From NCBI GenBank assembly GCA_023384675.1, contig JAHDVK010000034.1, forward strand, positions 1 to 54,010: a DNA stretch of 54,010 nt, read 5' to 3'. Position numbers and translations under genes: made by a program. Source of the DNA: Bryobacteraceae bacterium (GTDB lineage Bacteria; Acidobacteriota; Terriglobia; Bryobacterales; Bryobacteraceae). Below the pieces are notes generated by a model. It was not told the origin of the DNA. It worked only from the letters and a program-made list of their open reading frames with translations, and searched no databases. Below, piece by piece: positions 43,135-52,559 of the stretch (the first letter of the stretch is position 1; every line of letters begins with the position of its first letter).

Positions 43135-43992
43135 TTACCGGTTGGAATCCCGGTTCCGCAACAGGTTCGCGAAACCGGCGGCCGTTTCAAAATCCGAAAC
43201 AAGTTCACCGGTTTCCAATTTTTTTCGCAGATCGCTAATCCGGAGCTCCAACTCCTTTAGGACCGGCGCCACCTCGCCGTGATTTGTCGCCAGGATGTCG
43301 CGCCAGATCTCAAAGCTGCTCAAGGCCAGCCGGGTCATGTCCGTCAAACCCGGGCCCGCAACGGCGGCGACAGCGGCAGCGTCCGGGCGGGCGGCCAGCG
43401 CCGCCGCCAGGGCCGTGGACACCAGTTGCGGGCCGTGCGAGGCGGCGGCCACCAGCCGGTCGTGCTGATCGGCGGCGAGCCAGTCAATGCGCGCGCCGAT
43501 TTTCTCCAGCCACCCCACGAATTCCTTCGTCACTCCGGCCTCGCGCGCTTCGGGGCCGGCGGGCGTCAACAGATAAGGCCGGCCGCGAAACAAGTCCGCC
43601 TCGGCCGCCTCGACGCCGCGCGCCTCCTTGCCCGCCATCGGATGCCCGCCCAGAAAATGCGCGCCCGGAAGGCACACGCGCGCCTTTTCGACGATTGCGC
43701 TTTTCGTGCTGCCCGCGTCGGTGATCAGCGCTCCGGGCCGCGCCAGCGGGCCTAGCGCCTCGATCGTCTCGAGAATCCGGCTGATGGGCTGCGCGAGGTA
43801 GAGGACATCGGCGGCATGTGCGGCCTGCTCCAGGCTCACCCCTTCGTCGATTGCGCCTCGCGCCCGCGCGGCTTCGATCGTGGCCGGGGAACTGACCCCC
43901 CAGATGCGGCCCCCGAAGCCCGCCGAGCGCAGCGCCAGTCCAAACGAGCCGCCAATCAGACCCACCCCGGCGATGGCAATGGTCTCAATCAC
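43135..43992 (-). CDS. tyrA: Prephenate dehydrogenase
   Basis: 285 residues from GTG 43992 (IETIAIAGVGLIGG). The frame extends upstream with an Arg-rich stretch that lies within aroF and is not plausible. NAD-binding GVGLIGGSFG, then DAGSTKSAIV and FLGGHPMAGKE, the family signature. Oxidises prephenate to 4-hydroxyphenylpyruvate. Last gene of the trp/aro operon, ten bases after aroF. Confidence 0.92.
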   Translation of the reverse strand: MIETIAIAGVGLIGGSFGLALRSAGFGGRIWGVSSPATIEAARARGAIDEGVSLEQAAHAADVLYLAQPISRILETIEALGPLARPGALITDAGSTKSAIVEKARVCLPGAHFLGGHPMAGKEARGVEAAEADLFRGRPYLLTPAGPEAREAGVTKEFVGWLEKIGARIDWLAADQHDRLVAAASHGPQLVSTALAAALAARPDAAAVAAVAGPGLTDMTRLALSSFEIWRDILATNHGEVAPVLKELELRISDLRKKLETGELVSDFETAAGFANLLRNRDSNR

Positions 43993-44002
43993 GGTGCGTC
44001 CC

Positions 44003-45019
44003 TTACAGCGTCCGGTCCACCGCCGGCGCGATGATCCGCAACTGCGCCATGAGCGTCTCGAACTGATCCGGGTAGAGCGATTGCGCTCCGTCACTCAATG
44101 CCCGGTCCGGGTCCGGATGGACTTCCACCAGCAGACCATCGGCGCCCGCCGCCACGGCGGCGCGCGCCATCGGCAGCACTTTGTCGCGCCGCCCGGTGCC
44201 GTGCGAAGGGTCGGCCATGATGGGCAGGTGGGAGAGCTTTTTTACGACGGGGATTGCCGCCAGATCCATCGTGTTGCGCGTATAGGTCTCGAATGTGCGG
44301 ATGCCGCGTTCACATAAAATCACGCGGTAATTTCCGCCCGAAAGGATGTATTCGGCCGAAAGCAGCAGCTCTTCAATGGTGGCGGCGATGCCGCGTTTCA
44401 AAAGCACCGGCTTGGAACTCCGCCCGAGTTCCCGCAGCAGGTTGTAGTTCTGCATATTGCGCGCGCCCACCTGCAACAGGTCCACATATTGTTCAAGCAG
44501 CCCGATCTGCGTATGGTCCATCACCTCGCTCACCACCAGCAGGCCGTGCGCGTTGGCGGCCTCACGCAGCATGATCAATCCCTGCTCACCCAAGCCTTGA
44601 AAACTGTAGGGAGAACTGCGCGGCTTGAACGCGCCCGCGCGGATCAGCTTCGCTCCGGCCTTCGCCACCGAGGCGGCGATCGACTGGATCTGCGGCTCGC
44701 TCTCCACGCTGCACGGCCCGGCCGCCACCACCACCTCGGGTCCGCCGATGCGCACCCCGTTCGGAAACTCGACCACTGTGCCCTCGGGCTTGAAGGCGCG
44801 CGCCGCCAGTTTATAGGGCGAAGTCACGCGATGGCATTCCTTCACGCCGGGCATCACCTGCAGGTCGTCGGGCGAAAGATCGCCTTCGGGGCCCACGCCG
44901 CCGAGCACGGTATGAATCACGCCGGTCGAGCGGTGCACGGAGAAGTTGAGCATCACCAGCCGGTCGATGACGCCCTGGATCTGTTCTTCCGAGGCGCCGG
45001 CCTCCATTACCACGATCAT
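44003..45019 (-). CDS. aroF: 3-Deoxy-7-phosphoheptulonate synthase (DAHP synthase)
   Basis: 338 residues. The N-terminal ~70 form the ferredoxin-like regulatory domain of the Thermotoga/Bacillus-type class I beta enzymes. The barrel has [42 protein letters not shown] and [10 protein letters not shown]. Condenses PEP and erythrose 4-phosphate, the first shikimate step. Start overlaps the chorismate mutase stop (ATGA). Confidence 0.95.
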   Translation of the reverse strand: MIVVMEAGASEEQIQGVIDRLVMLNFSVHRSTGVIHTVLGGVGPEGDLSPDDLQVMPGVKECHRVTSPYKLAARAFKPEGTVVEFPNGVRIGGPEVVVAAGPCSVESEPQIQSIAASVAKAGAKLIRAGAFKPRSSPYSFQGLGEQGLIMLREAANAHGLLVVSEVMDHTQIGLLEQYVDLLQVGARNMQNYNLLRELGRSSKPVLLKRGIAATIEELLLSAEYILSGGNYRVILCERGIRTFETYTRNTMDLAAIPVVKKLSHLPIMADPSHGTGRRDKVLPMARAAVAAGADGLLVEVHPDPDRALSDGAQSLYPDQFETLMAQLRIIAPAVDRTL

Positions 45020-45318
45020 GCCTCGTTCTCCTTTTCCATCCGCTCGCGCTGCAGCGTCCGCATTTCGTCGATGATTCGTTCGAACAGGCGGCGTACGGCG
45101 GCCTCGGACAGCGGGCCCTGATTGCCGCGGGTGACGTTGCGGAAGACCGCGTCTTCGCGTTTCGGCTCGTAAATGGGCAATCGGGCTTCCTTTTTGATCG
45201 CGCCGATCCTCTCCACGACGCGTGCCCTTTCGTTGAGGCGTTCGAGGATGGCGAGGTCGATCTGATCGATCTCGTCGCGGTGCTCTTCGAGCAGCCGGAT
45301 CGCTTGTTCGGGGGTCAT
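45016..45318 (-). CDS. Chorismate mutase (AroQ class)
   Basis: 100 residues, all helical: [34 protein letters not shown] then PIYEPKRE. Converts chorismate to prephenate, feeding TyrA. Four-base overlaps on both sides. Free-standing, not fused to DAHP synthase or prephenate dehydratase. Confidence 0.92.
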   Translation of the reverse strand: MTPEQAIRLLEEHRDEIDQIDLAILERLNERARVVERIGAIKKEARLPIYEPKREDAVFRNVTRGNQGPLSEAAVRRLFERIIDEMRTLQRERMEKENEA

Positions 45319-46130
45319 CGGTCCGGCCCTCCGGAAGGCGTGGTCAGCGCGCGTGTGAACGCTTCCAGCCTGGCCGGCAGATCCGGCGCGGCGCCGTGTT
45401 CTTCCACCACCCGCATCAGGGCGCTGCCTACCACCGCGCCGTCGGCATAGGCGCCGATCGCCTGCACATGCTCGGCTCTCGATACGCCAAAGCCCACGGC
45501 CACAGGCAAATCGGTAAGACTCCGGATCCTTTCCACCAGCGGTCCCACGCCCGCCTGCACCGAATCCTGCTCGCCGGTGACGCCGGTTCGCGACACGACA
45601 TAGACGAACCCCGACGAATATTCGGCCACCAGTTTCAGACGGCGCTCGGTGCTGGTGGGCGCGGCCAGAAACACGGTGTCGAGGCCATGGGCGCGAAGCT
45701 GCCGCACCGGCTCTTCTGCTTCTTCGACGCTCAAGTCGGTCAGCAGCACTCCATCGATGCCGCGCCGGGCCGCTTCCTCGCCCAGGCGGTCGAAGCCATA
45801 GCGCAGCAGCGGGTTCATGTAGCTGAACAGCAGGATGGGCATTTCGCTGCGCTCACGGATGCGGCTGGCGATTTCGAGCACGCGCGCCACGGTGGCGCCC
45901 GCGTGCAACGCGCGGTCCGAGGCGCGCTGGATCACGGGGCCGTCGGCGATGGGATCGGAGAAGGGAACGCCCAGTTCGAGCACGTCCGCGCCGCCGCGCT
46001 CGAGCGCCAGCGCCAGTTCGGGCGTCAGGCCGGGCGAAGGGTCGCCCGCGGTGAGATACGCCACCAGCGCGGGCCGTTTTTGAAACCGGCAATGGGCGAA
46101 GCGCCGGCCGATTCGTTGACTACTTTCCAT
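45315..46130 (-). CDS. trpA: Tryptophan synthase alpha subunit
   Basis: 271 residues. Catalytic Glu52 ([10 protein letters not shown]) and Asp63 (IADGPV). Cleaves indole-glycerol phosphate to indole, which is passed to TrpB. The start overlaps the trpB stop by 11 bases. Confidence 0.96.
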   Translation of the reverse strand: MESSQRIGRRFAHCRFQKRPALVAYLTAGDPSPGLTPELALALERGGADVLELGVPFSDPIADGPVIQRASDRALHAGATVARVLEIASRIRERSEMPILLFSYMNPLLRYGFDRLGEEAARRGIDGVLLTDLSVEEAEEPVRQLRAHGLDTVFLAAPTSTERRLKLVAEYSSGFVYVVSRTGVTGEQDSVQAGVGPLVERIRSLTDLPVAVGFGVSRAEHVQAIGAYADGAVVGSALMRVVEEHGAAPDLPARLEAFTRALTTPSGGPDR

Positions 46131-47334
46131 CGGGATTGTCCAATTCCGGGAGATTTTCGCGGTAGATATCCGTATCCTTGTCGCCGCGCCCGGAAAGATT
46201 GATGAGGAAGATCTGACCCTTCGCCTCCGGCGCGCGCCGCAAGGCCTCCGCCACGCCGTGCGCGGATTCGAGCGCCGGAATCAGGCCCTCGGTGCGCGCC
46301 AGGGTTTTCGCGGCTTCCAGCGCCTCGCGGTCGGTGATCGATACATATTCGGCGCGCTTCTCATCGTGGAGCCAGGCGTGTTCCGGACCGATGAGCGCGT
46401 AATCGAGGCCCGCCGACACCGAATGGGTCAGCGACACCTGCCCTTCGCCATCCTGCAGCAGATAGCTGTAAGCCCCATGCAGCACGCCCGGGCTGCCGCC
46501 TTCGAAACGCGCGGCGTGCTCGCCCAGCGCGTGGCCGCGGCCGCCGGCTTCCACGCCGACCAGTGCGACGCCCGGCTCCGGCACAAACGCCGTGAAAATT
46601 CCGATGGCGTTCGAGCCGCCGCCCACGCATGCGAACACCGCGTCAGGCAGGCGCCCGGTGCGCTCGAGCATCTGCGCCCGCGCTTCGTCGCCCATGCAGC
46701 GGTGAAAATCGCGGACCATCATCGGATACGGATGGGCGCCCAGGGCCGAGCCCAGCAGATAGTGCGTGTCGTGGACATTCGTCACCCAGTCGCGCATCGC
46801 CTCGCTGATGGCGTCCTTCAGAGTACGGCTGCCGTTGGCGACGCCCACCACCTTCGTACCCAGCAGGCGCATGCGGAAGACATTCAACCGCTGGCGGCGC
46901 ATGTCCTCCTCGCCCATGTACACGGTGCAATCCATGCCGAACAGGGCGCAGACGGTGGCCGTGGCCACGCCGTGCTGGCCCGCGCCGGTCTCGGCGATAA
47001 CGCGCCGTTTGCCCATGCGCCGCGCCAGCAGCGCCTGCCCCAGGCAGTTGTTGATCTTGTGCGCGCCTGTGTGCAGCAGGTCCTCGCGCTTGAAGAACAG
47101 GCGTGCGCCGCCGAGTTCCTCGCTCAGGCGGCGGGCCTCGTACAGCGGCGTGGGGCGCCCGGCGTAGTTGTGCAGCAGGTCGTCGAGTTCGCGCTGGAAA
47201 TCGGGGTCGCGGCGGGCATCGCGGTAGGCCTGTTCGAGGTCCTCGAGCGGCGCCATCAGAGTTTCGGGGACATACCGACCGCCATAGGGGCCGAAATGCC
47301 CTTGCGCGTCGGGGTATTGGGGTTGGGTGCTCAT
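46120..47334 (-). CDS. trpB: Tryptophan synthase beta subunit
   Basis: 404 residues, the TrpB1 type. PLP Lys93 in HTGAHKINN; phosphate loop GGGSNAIG. Joins indole and serine to tryptophan. Overlaps trpF by four bases and trpA by 11. Confidence 0.97.
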   Translation of the reverse strand: MSTQPQYPDAQGHFGPYGGRYVPETLMAPLEDLEQAYRDARRDPDFQRELDDLLHNYAGRPTPLYEARRLSEELGGARLFFKREDLLHTGAHKINNCLGQALLARRMGKRRVIAETGAGQHGVATATVCALFGMDCTVYMGEEDMRRQRLNVFRMRLLGTKVVGVANGSRTLKDAISEAMRDWVTNVHDTHYLLGSALGAHPYPMMVRDFHRCMGDEARAQMLERTGRLPDAVFACVGGGSNAIGIFTAFVPEPGVALVGVEAGGRGHALGEHAARFEGGSPGVLHGAYSYLLQDGEGQVSLTHSVSAGLDYALIGPEHAWLHDEKRAEYVSITDREALEAAKTLARTEGLIPALESAHGVAEALRRAPEAKGQIFLINLSGRGDKDTDIYRENLPELDNPDGK

Positions 47335-47930
47335 CGGTCCACTTCCCGTACGGCCTTCACGAAGGCCCTTATCAATCTATGATCCTTCCGGCCGGGCTCA
47401 AACTCCAAGCGCGAACAGGCATCCACGCCCCAGGGGTGCACCGCGCGCACCGCTTCGCCCACGTTGTCCGGACCCAGGCCTCCGGCGAGGACAATCGCCC
47501 GGCCGGCTTCGCGCGCCAGTTCCCAATCGAACACGCGGCCCGTGCCGCCGCGCTCCTCGCCCGCCAGGGCGTCGAGCAGAATGAGTTCGGCTTCGCTCGC
47601 CCGCGCGCGTTCGAGCCAGCCCGGCGCGCCCGCGGCGATGGCCTGCCACCAGCGGCCGCGCACGGCGCGGTCCGCCGTTCCGTGCAGTTGCACGACGTCC
47701 AGGCCCACGAGCCCGGCGATCTCTTCCATCTCTTGAGCCGCCGCATCGACAAAGACGCCAACGCGCAACACGTCCGGCGGCAGATCGCGCACGATTTCCC
47801 GCGCCCGTTCCTCATCGACGTACCGCGGACTGCGCGGCCAGAAATTCAGGCCGATGGCGTCGGCCCCGGCTTCGGCCGCCGCTTGCGCGTCCCCGGCCGT
47901 CGTGATGCCGCAGATCTTGATGCGGGTCAT
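47331..47930 (-). CDS. trpF: Phosphoribosylanthranilate isomerase
   Basis: 199 residues, a TIM barrel with KICGITT (catalytic Cys7), VGVFVD, VQLHG and [10 protein letters not shown]. Isomerises phosphoribosylanthranilate before TrpC. ATGA overlaps with trpC and trpB. Confidence 0.95.
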   Translation of the reverse strand: MTRIKICGITTAGDAQAAAEAGADAIGLNFWPRSPRYVDEERAREIVRDLPPDVLRVGVFVDAAAQEMEEIAGLVGLDVVQLHGTADRAVRGRWWQAIAAGAPGWLERARASEAELILLDALAGEERGGTGRVFDWELAREAGRAIVLAGGLGPDNVGEAVRAVHPWGVDACSRLEFEPGRKDHRLIRAFVKAVREVDR

Positions 47931-48712
47931 GAACGCAACGCCCGCAGGGCCGCCGCGGGGTCTCCGGATTTCATCAGGTGCTCGCCCACCAGGAAAGCGT
48001 CAAAGCCCGCCTCGCGAAGCCGCCGCACATCTTCCGCTGAGTGAATCCCGCTCTCGGCTACTTTGACGACGCCCGCGGGCATGCGCGCCGCGAGGCGCTC
48101 GGAGGTTTCCAGGGAGACTTCAAACGTACGCAGGTCGCGATTGTTCACGCCCACTATTTGCGCGCCTGCTTCCAGCGCCCGGTCGAGTTCCGCTTCGTTG
48201 TGGACTTCCACCAGCGCCGCCATGCCGAAGGATTCGGCCTGCGTTCGGAACTCCTCGATCTGTGCGCGCGTGAGGATCGCGGTGATGAGCAGAATCGCGT
48301 CCGCGCCCGCGCCTGCCGCTTCCAGCACGTCGAGTTCGTCGATCGTAAAATCCTTGCGCAGTACGGGGAGCATCGCCGTGGCGCGCGCCATCTTGAGGTC
48401 GCTCAGCGAGCCCTGGAAGAAATCCCCGTCGGTCAGCACGGAGAGCGCCGCCGCGCCGCCCGCGAAATAGGCCCGGGCCTGCACGCCGGGATTGAAATCC
48501 TCGCACAGCAGGCCCTTGCTGGGACTGGCCTTTTTGATCTCGGCGATCACCGCCGGCGGCCTGGCTGTCAGCGCCGCCCTGAAATCGCGCCGCTGGCCGC
48601 TTTGATACCGCGCGTTCTGCTCCATGCCTTTGCGCAGGCGCGCCTTCTCGGCCACCTCCTGCTGCTTGCGCTCCACTATGCGCGCGAGTATGTCGGGGAT
48701 CTCCTGCGTCAT
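47927..48712 (-). CDS. trpC: Indole-3-glycerol phosphate synthase
   Basis: 261 residues from ATG 48712; the frame extends to 48859 through the terminator, which is implausible. Motifs VIAEIKKASPSKG, LRKDFTIDELDV, VGVNNRDLRTFEV and VAESGI. First gene of the trp/aro operon. A -10-like TATTCT lies about 20 bases before the ATG. No trp leader peptide is visible. Confidence 0.95.
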   Translation of the reverse strand: MTQEIPDILARIVERKQQEVAEKARLRKGMEQNARYQSGQRRDFRAALTARPPAVIAEIKKASPSKGLLCEDFNPGVQARAYFAGGAAALSVLTDGDFFQGSLSDLKMARATAMLPVLRKDFTIDELDVLEAAGAGADAILLITAILTRAQIEEFRTQAESFGMAALVEVHNEAELDRALEAGAQIVGVNNRDLRTFEVSLETSERLAARMPAGVVKVAESGIHSAEDVRRLREAGFDAFLVGEHLMKSGDPAAALRALRS

Positions 48713-48748
48713 TGAAGGGGAAACCTTCAGAATAGCAGACCAAAACGC

Positions 48749-48779
48749 GAAGGGACCCCCTTCGCAGGGGGCCCCTTTG
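48749..48779 (-). terminator. Strong hairpin terminator after the DUF4397 gene
   Basis: GC-rich stem (AAGGGxCCCCC paired with GGGGGxCCCTT) with a small loop, followed on the minus strand by TTCGCGTTTTGG. It lies between the DUF4397 gene and trpC. Confidence 0.65.
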
Positions 48780-48803
48780 CAAACTTCAGACCGGCGCAAA
48801 ATC

Positions 48804-49490
48804 CTAGTTCCGGTCGGGCAGGATGATGAAGTCGAACGGCGCGCCGCCGCCAACCGCATCCACCGCGATCACGGTGCGGATCATGTTGTTCCAGGTCACC
48901 AGACGGTGCGAGTCGATGGCCACGGTCTTGGTCCCCGCCACGGCCACGCGAGCCTGGTAGTTGCCCACGGGGACGGTCAGGTACCCGGAAGCGGCCTTGA
49001 AGCCAACGCCCGACAGGGTGGGGTTCTTGCCCATCAGCGTCTCAAACGGGGTCGTGACATACACGTCTACAGTGGGAGCGCCCGGAGCGCCGTGAACCAC
49101 GCGGATCTTTACCCCGTTGTCTGCAGGCAACATATTATTATCTTCCAGCACAACGACCTCAAACCCGGGAGTGCCGCCGCCGGCATAACCCATCGCGATG
49201 GCCGTGTAGTCGGCGCCGGCAGCCAGCGTCGCGGGCAGTGTGGCCACAACCGTGTCGGTGCCGGTCACATTGATGCCGAAGCTGTAAGAACCGGCGGGCA
49301 CCGAAAGGTATTCGGAGTACTCACGGAAAGGAAGGTTCTCCAAAACCTTGCCACCATTGACAGTGATGTCAACGGCGGGCGCGTCGGGTGAAGCGTGGAC
49401 GACGCGGATGCGGGCGTTGGTGGCCTGAGCGGAAGCGAAACCGCTCGTGAGGATCAGCAGCGCGGCTGCGGACAGGATAAACTTTCTCAT
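48804..49490 (-). CDS. DUF4397-domain secreted protein
   Basis: 228 residues with a signal peptide (1-22). Two beta-sandwich repeats, each opening with (I)RVVHASPDAPAVDI or (I)RVVHGAPGAPTVDV. Cell-surface or periplasmic, function unknown. Followed by a strong terminator, so a single-gene unit. Confidence 0.88.
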   Translation of the reverse strand: MRKFILSAAALLILTSGFASAQATNARIRVVHASPDAPAVDITVNGGKVLENLPFREYSEYLSVPAGSYSFGINVTGTDTVVATLPATLAAGADYTAIAMGYAGGGTPGFEVVVLEDNNMLPADNGVKIRVVHGAPGAPTVDVYVTTPFETLMGKNPTLSGVGFKAASGYLTVPVGNYQARVAVAGTKTVAIDSHRLVTWNNMIRTVIAVDAVGGGAPFDFIILPDRN

Positions 49491-49580
49491 CTTTTTCCCT
49501 CTGTGTTTGGAATCTCGGGGCTGTCTTGCCCTACATCTGGATAGGTGCCGGGAGTTGCCAAGCGGGTGTATTTTTTTAAC

Positions 49581-51518
49581 TCAGAATAATTCGTAGCGGA
49601 TTCCGGCCCGCACCAGGCGCGGCGCGCCCACGAGCGGCGTGGGACTGAATCCGGCCGCGATTTCGCGGTTGAGCAGGTTCTCCACCGCCACCACGCCCCA
49701 CCACCCTCCGCCCAGGCGACGCCGCCCCGTCACATGCGCCACTGCGTAGCCGGGCAGGCGGAAGCGGTTCAGGTCGTCCTCGAACTGCATCGATGTGCCG
49801 CGCACCCCCGCCGCCAGCCATGTGCGTTCGCTCATCCACTGCAACTGCCCCGAGAGTTGATGCCGCGGAATCTGCGGCAGCCAAGCCCCGCCCGCGAATT
49901 CCGATCGCGCCATCAGCCATTGTCCGTCGGCGCGCCAGCGGCCCCAGCGCCGTGTGATTGAAGCTTCGGCGCCATTCGACACCGCGCGCCCCGCGTTGTC
50001 GCGCTGCCTCGTGATCAGCGCCGGCGTGATGGAGCGCGTCACGTTCGTAATCAGATCGTCCAGTGAATTGCGGAACCACGTAATGGATAACTGTGTCTTC
50101 TCGCCGCGCCAGTCCGCGCCGGCCTCGATCCCCGTTAACGCCTCGGGCCCGAGCGCCGCGTTGGCGAGCGTCACGGCATTGCCGACGCGGAACTCGCGGT
50201 ACATCTCATTCAGCGTAGGCGCGCGGAACGCGCGGTAGCCGCTGGCGCGCGCCCGCCACTGTCCTTGTCCATAGGTGACGCCGGCGCTCGGGCTCCAGAA
50301 CTCGCGTGCGCCGGCCATGTGGCGCCGCAGGCCGCCCAACCAGCGTGTGCGCTTCCAGGCGCGGTCGGCCTGAACGAACAAACCGTGCTGGGTTTGTTCG
50401 CCGCCGCCTTCGCGCCGCCCGGCGGGGAAGAGAGTCTCGCGGCTCACGCCCTCGGCGCGGTTTACGTCGGCCCCGCCGAGCAGGTTCCAGCCCGCGCCGC
50501 CGCGCCTCCACAGCAGCGCGCCGCCTGTGGCTTCGGCCGGGACGCTTTGCAGGGAGGTCAGCCGCTCGGTCTCCCGACCGGCGCCGATCGCCGAAAAACT
50601 CGCGCGGTATTCGACGCGGCTGTGATAGCCCAGCGCCGAGATCAGCCCCGCGCTTGTGTCGTGCGTGTAGTGCGCGGCGGCTGTGCCGAGTCCGGTGGAA
50701 TTGCGTTGCAGCACCGTTCCGTTGGCGCGTTCTTCGGCGAGGATGTCCACGCGGGTGAACAGGCGGTTGCGCGCTCCGGCCCAGTCCGCGCGCGCCGCGC
50801 CGCCCGCGAAACGGACATTCGCCTTCGTGTCCACCGCGCCGCGCGCCTCCTCGGGCACGATGAAGTAGCCGTCCATCGCCAGCGCGCGTCCGTGCCCCGA
50901 CAGATACCAGCCGCGCGCCGGCTGCCACGACCCGCCCGCGCTCACCTGATGCGTGCCGCGGTTGCCCGCCTCATAGCCCGCGTTCCAGCGGCGCGCCGCG
51001 GGCTCGCGCGAGAACAGCGCCACCGCCCCGCCCATCGCGCGGTCGCCGAACACGCTTGTCGAGGCCCCGCGCGACACCTCAACGCGCTCCAATTCATCGG
51101 GCGCCAGCCGCGTCCAGTACACCCAGCCGCCGAAGGGGTCGTTCACCGGCACGCCATCCCACAACACCAGCGTCCGGCTTGCGCCCGTCGAACCCAGCCC
51201 GCGTAACGAAACGCCCTGCGTAGTAGGATTCGCGGCCAGCGAACTCGTGCGCCGGAACAGAGAGAAGCCCGGAATCATCCGCAGCCGGTCGTCGGCGTTC
51301 ACGCCCGGCGTGACCGCAAGTTCCTCGCGCCCCCAGGTGGTGACCGCCGCGGCGGCTTCGGTCTCCACGCGTTCGGCCACCGTGATGGTGGTGGACAAAG
51401 GCTCCGGCGGCTCAGTCGCGCTTTGCGCCCAGCAGGGCGCCAGGCCCCACAACGCGAGCGTCCAGCCAGCCGCTTTCCAACGGATCCATCGTCCTTGCCG
51501 TGAATAATACCTGCGCAC
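49581..51518 (-). CDS. TonB-dependent outer-membrane receptor
   Basis: 645 residues. Signal peptide about 1-32, then a TonB-box-like TTITVAE, plug domain (NADDRLRMIPGFSLFRR, VSLRGLG) and 22-strand-type barrel ending GIRYELF. Imports a siderophore, vitamin or glycan using TonB energy; ligand unknown, and small for the family. Its signal peptide is encoded within the 3' end of the DUF58 gene, a 107-base overlap in another frame. Confidence 0.9.
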   Translation of the reverse strand: MRRYYSRQGRWIRWKAAGWTLALWGLAPCWAQSATEPPEPLSTTITVAERVETEAAAAVTTWGREELAVTPGVNADDRLRMIPGFSLFRRTSSLAANPTTQGVSLRGLGSTGASRTLVLWDGVPVNDPFGGWVYWTRLAPDELERVEVSRGASTSVFGDRAMGGAVALFSREPAARRWNAGYEAGNRGTHQVSAGGSWQPARGWYLSGHGRALAMDGYFIVPEEARGAVDTKANVRFAGGAARADWAGARNRLFTRVDILAEERANGTVLQRNSTGLGTAAAHYTHDTSAGLISALGYHSRVEYRASFSAIGAGRETERLTSLQSVPAEATGGALLWRRGGAGWNLLGGADVNRAEGVSRETLFPAGRREGGGEQTQHGLFVQADRAWKRTRWLGGLRRHMAGAREFWSPSAGVTYGQGQWRARASGYRAFRAPTLNEMYREFRVGNAVTLANAALGPEALTGIEAGADWRGEKTQLSITWFRNSLDDLITNVTRSITPALITRQRDNAGRAVSNGAEASITRRWGRWRADGQWLMARSEFAGGAWLPQIPRHQLSGQLQWMSERTWLAAGVRGTSMQFEDDLNRFRLPGYAVAHVTGRRRLGGGWWGVVAVENLLNREIAAGFSPTPLVGAPRLVRAGIRYELF

Positions 51519-52542
51519 TGTCTTCCAAGAGGGGATGCAGCGGCTCCGCCTTCCGCCTGCGCGAGACCAGAGCCAGATACCTCAGAATAGCGTACACATC
51601 TCCTTCCACCGGCGTCTGCAAATCGAAGTCCTGCGTGCGGAACCGCACGCGCGCGCCCCGGCCTGTCAGCCGCCAGGCCAGATATGCGCAGCACTCCACG
51701 GCCTCCTCAAACCACGCATCCTGCTCCGGACCCGCCTGCAAATCCAGCGCCAGCGCCATCAGGTGTTCCTGCTCGCGCGCGAACTCGCGCACCTGCAATT
51801 CGCCCGTGTGGGCTGTGGCGCGCCAGTCCACATGCCGCGCGCTTTCCATCGGCTGATAAGGGCGGATGCGGTAGAAATCATGGCCCCGGCCGCGGAAGAT
51901 CGTCTCCGCTTCGCCTTCGACGTCCGCCAGCAGTTCGTCGAATGCGGGCTTCGGCTCGAGTGCCGGATACACGACCACATCCCGCCGCATCGTCACTTGC
52001 ATCCGCCGCTCCGCGAAGCCGAACGGGAAACGCGACGAAAACTGAAAGCTGTCCTCCCGATGCACGCCGCGCCTGCGGAAGCGCACCTCCATCGTCTCCT
52101 CGATCGTTCCCCCGCCGGGCAGCACCGGAAAGTACAGCGAACCCATAAAAACACTGTCTTCCACGCCTGACAGGTGCAAGGAAAACGAAGGAATCCACTT
52201 CTTTTCATTCTTCAGCAGGATGCGCGCCTCGGTGGTGCGCCGCGCGCAGACGTGGTCCGGCAGCAGCACATCCAGTTCGAGCCCCGACAGCCCCAGCCGG
52301 CTCACGAAGCCCGACACCATCAGCGTGGACAGCATCGCCGCCAGCAGCAGAAACAGCAGATTGTTGGCCGAAAGGAACGCCGCCAGGCCCACCATCACCG
52401 CCGCCGCGATGTACACCGCGCCGCCCTTGGTCACGCGCTCGCGCACGCGCATCTTCAGCCACCGGCGAAACCACCGGTAACGCCGCTCCACCCAGCTTCG
52501 GATTCTGCGCAGCTTCATTTCTGACGGGTTCGTCCCAACCAT
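51412..52542 (-). CDS. DUF58-domain membrane protein
   Basis: 376 residues from ATG 52542; Met9 (52518) is equally plausible and leaves more promoter room. Two N-terminal helices (about 44-80), then a beta domain and the DUF58 signature GRGHDFYRIRPYQPMESARHVDWRATAHTGELQVREF. Usually encoded with MoxR ATPases, which are absent here. Divergent from the permease by 17 bases. Confidence 0.85.
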   Translation of the reverse strand: MVGTNPSEMKLRRIRSWVERRYRWFRRWLKMRVRERVTKGGAVYIAAAVMVGLAAFLSANNLLFLLLAAMLSTLMVSGFVSRLGLSGLELDVLLPDHVCARRTTEARILLKNEKKWIPSFSLHLSGVEDSVFMGSLYFPVLPGGGTIEETMEVRFRRRGVHREDSFQFSSRFPFGFAERRMQVTMRRDVVVYPALEPKPAFDELLADVEGEAETIFRGRGHDFYRIRPYQPMESARHVDWRATAHTGELQVREFAREQEHLMALALDLQAGPEQDAWFEEAVECCAYLAWRLTGRGARVRFRTQDFDLQTPVEGDVYAILRYLALVSRRRKAEPLHPLLEDSAQVLFTARTMDPLESGWLDARVVGPGALLGAKRD

Positions 52543-52559
52543 GCCACAATGGCAGGTTT

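Noticed and set aside
48713-48803. trp attenuator or leader peptide before trpC
   Set aside because: The only hairpin is explained as the terminator of the DUF4397 gene, and no Trp-rich short frame is visible.
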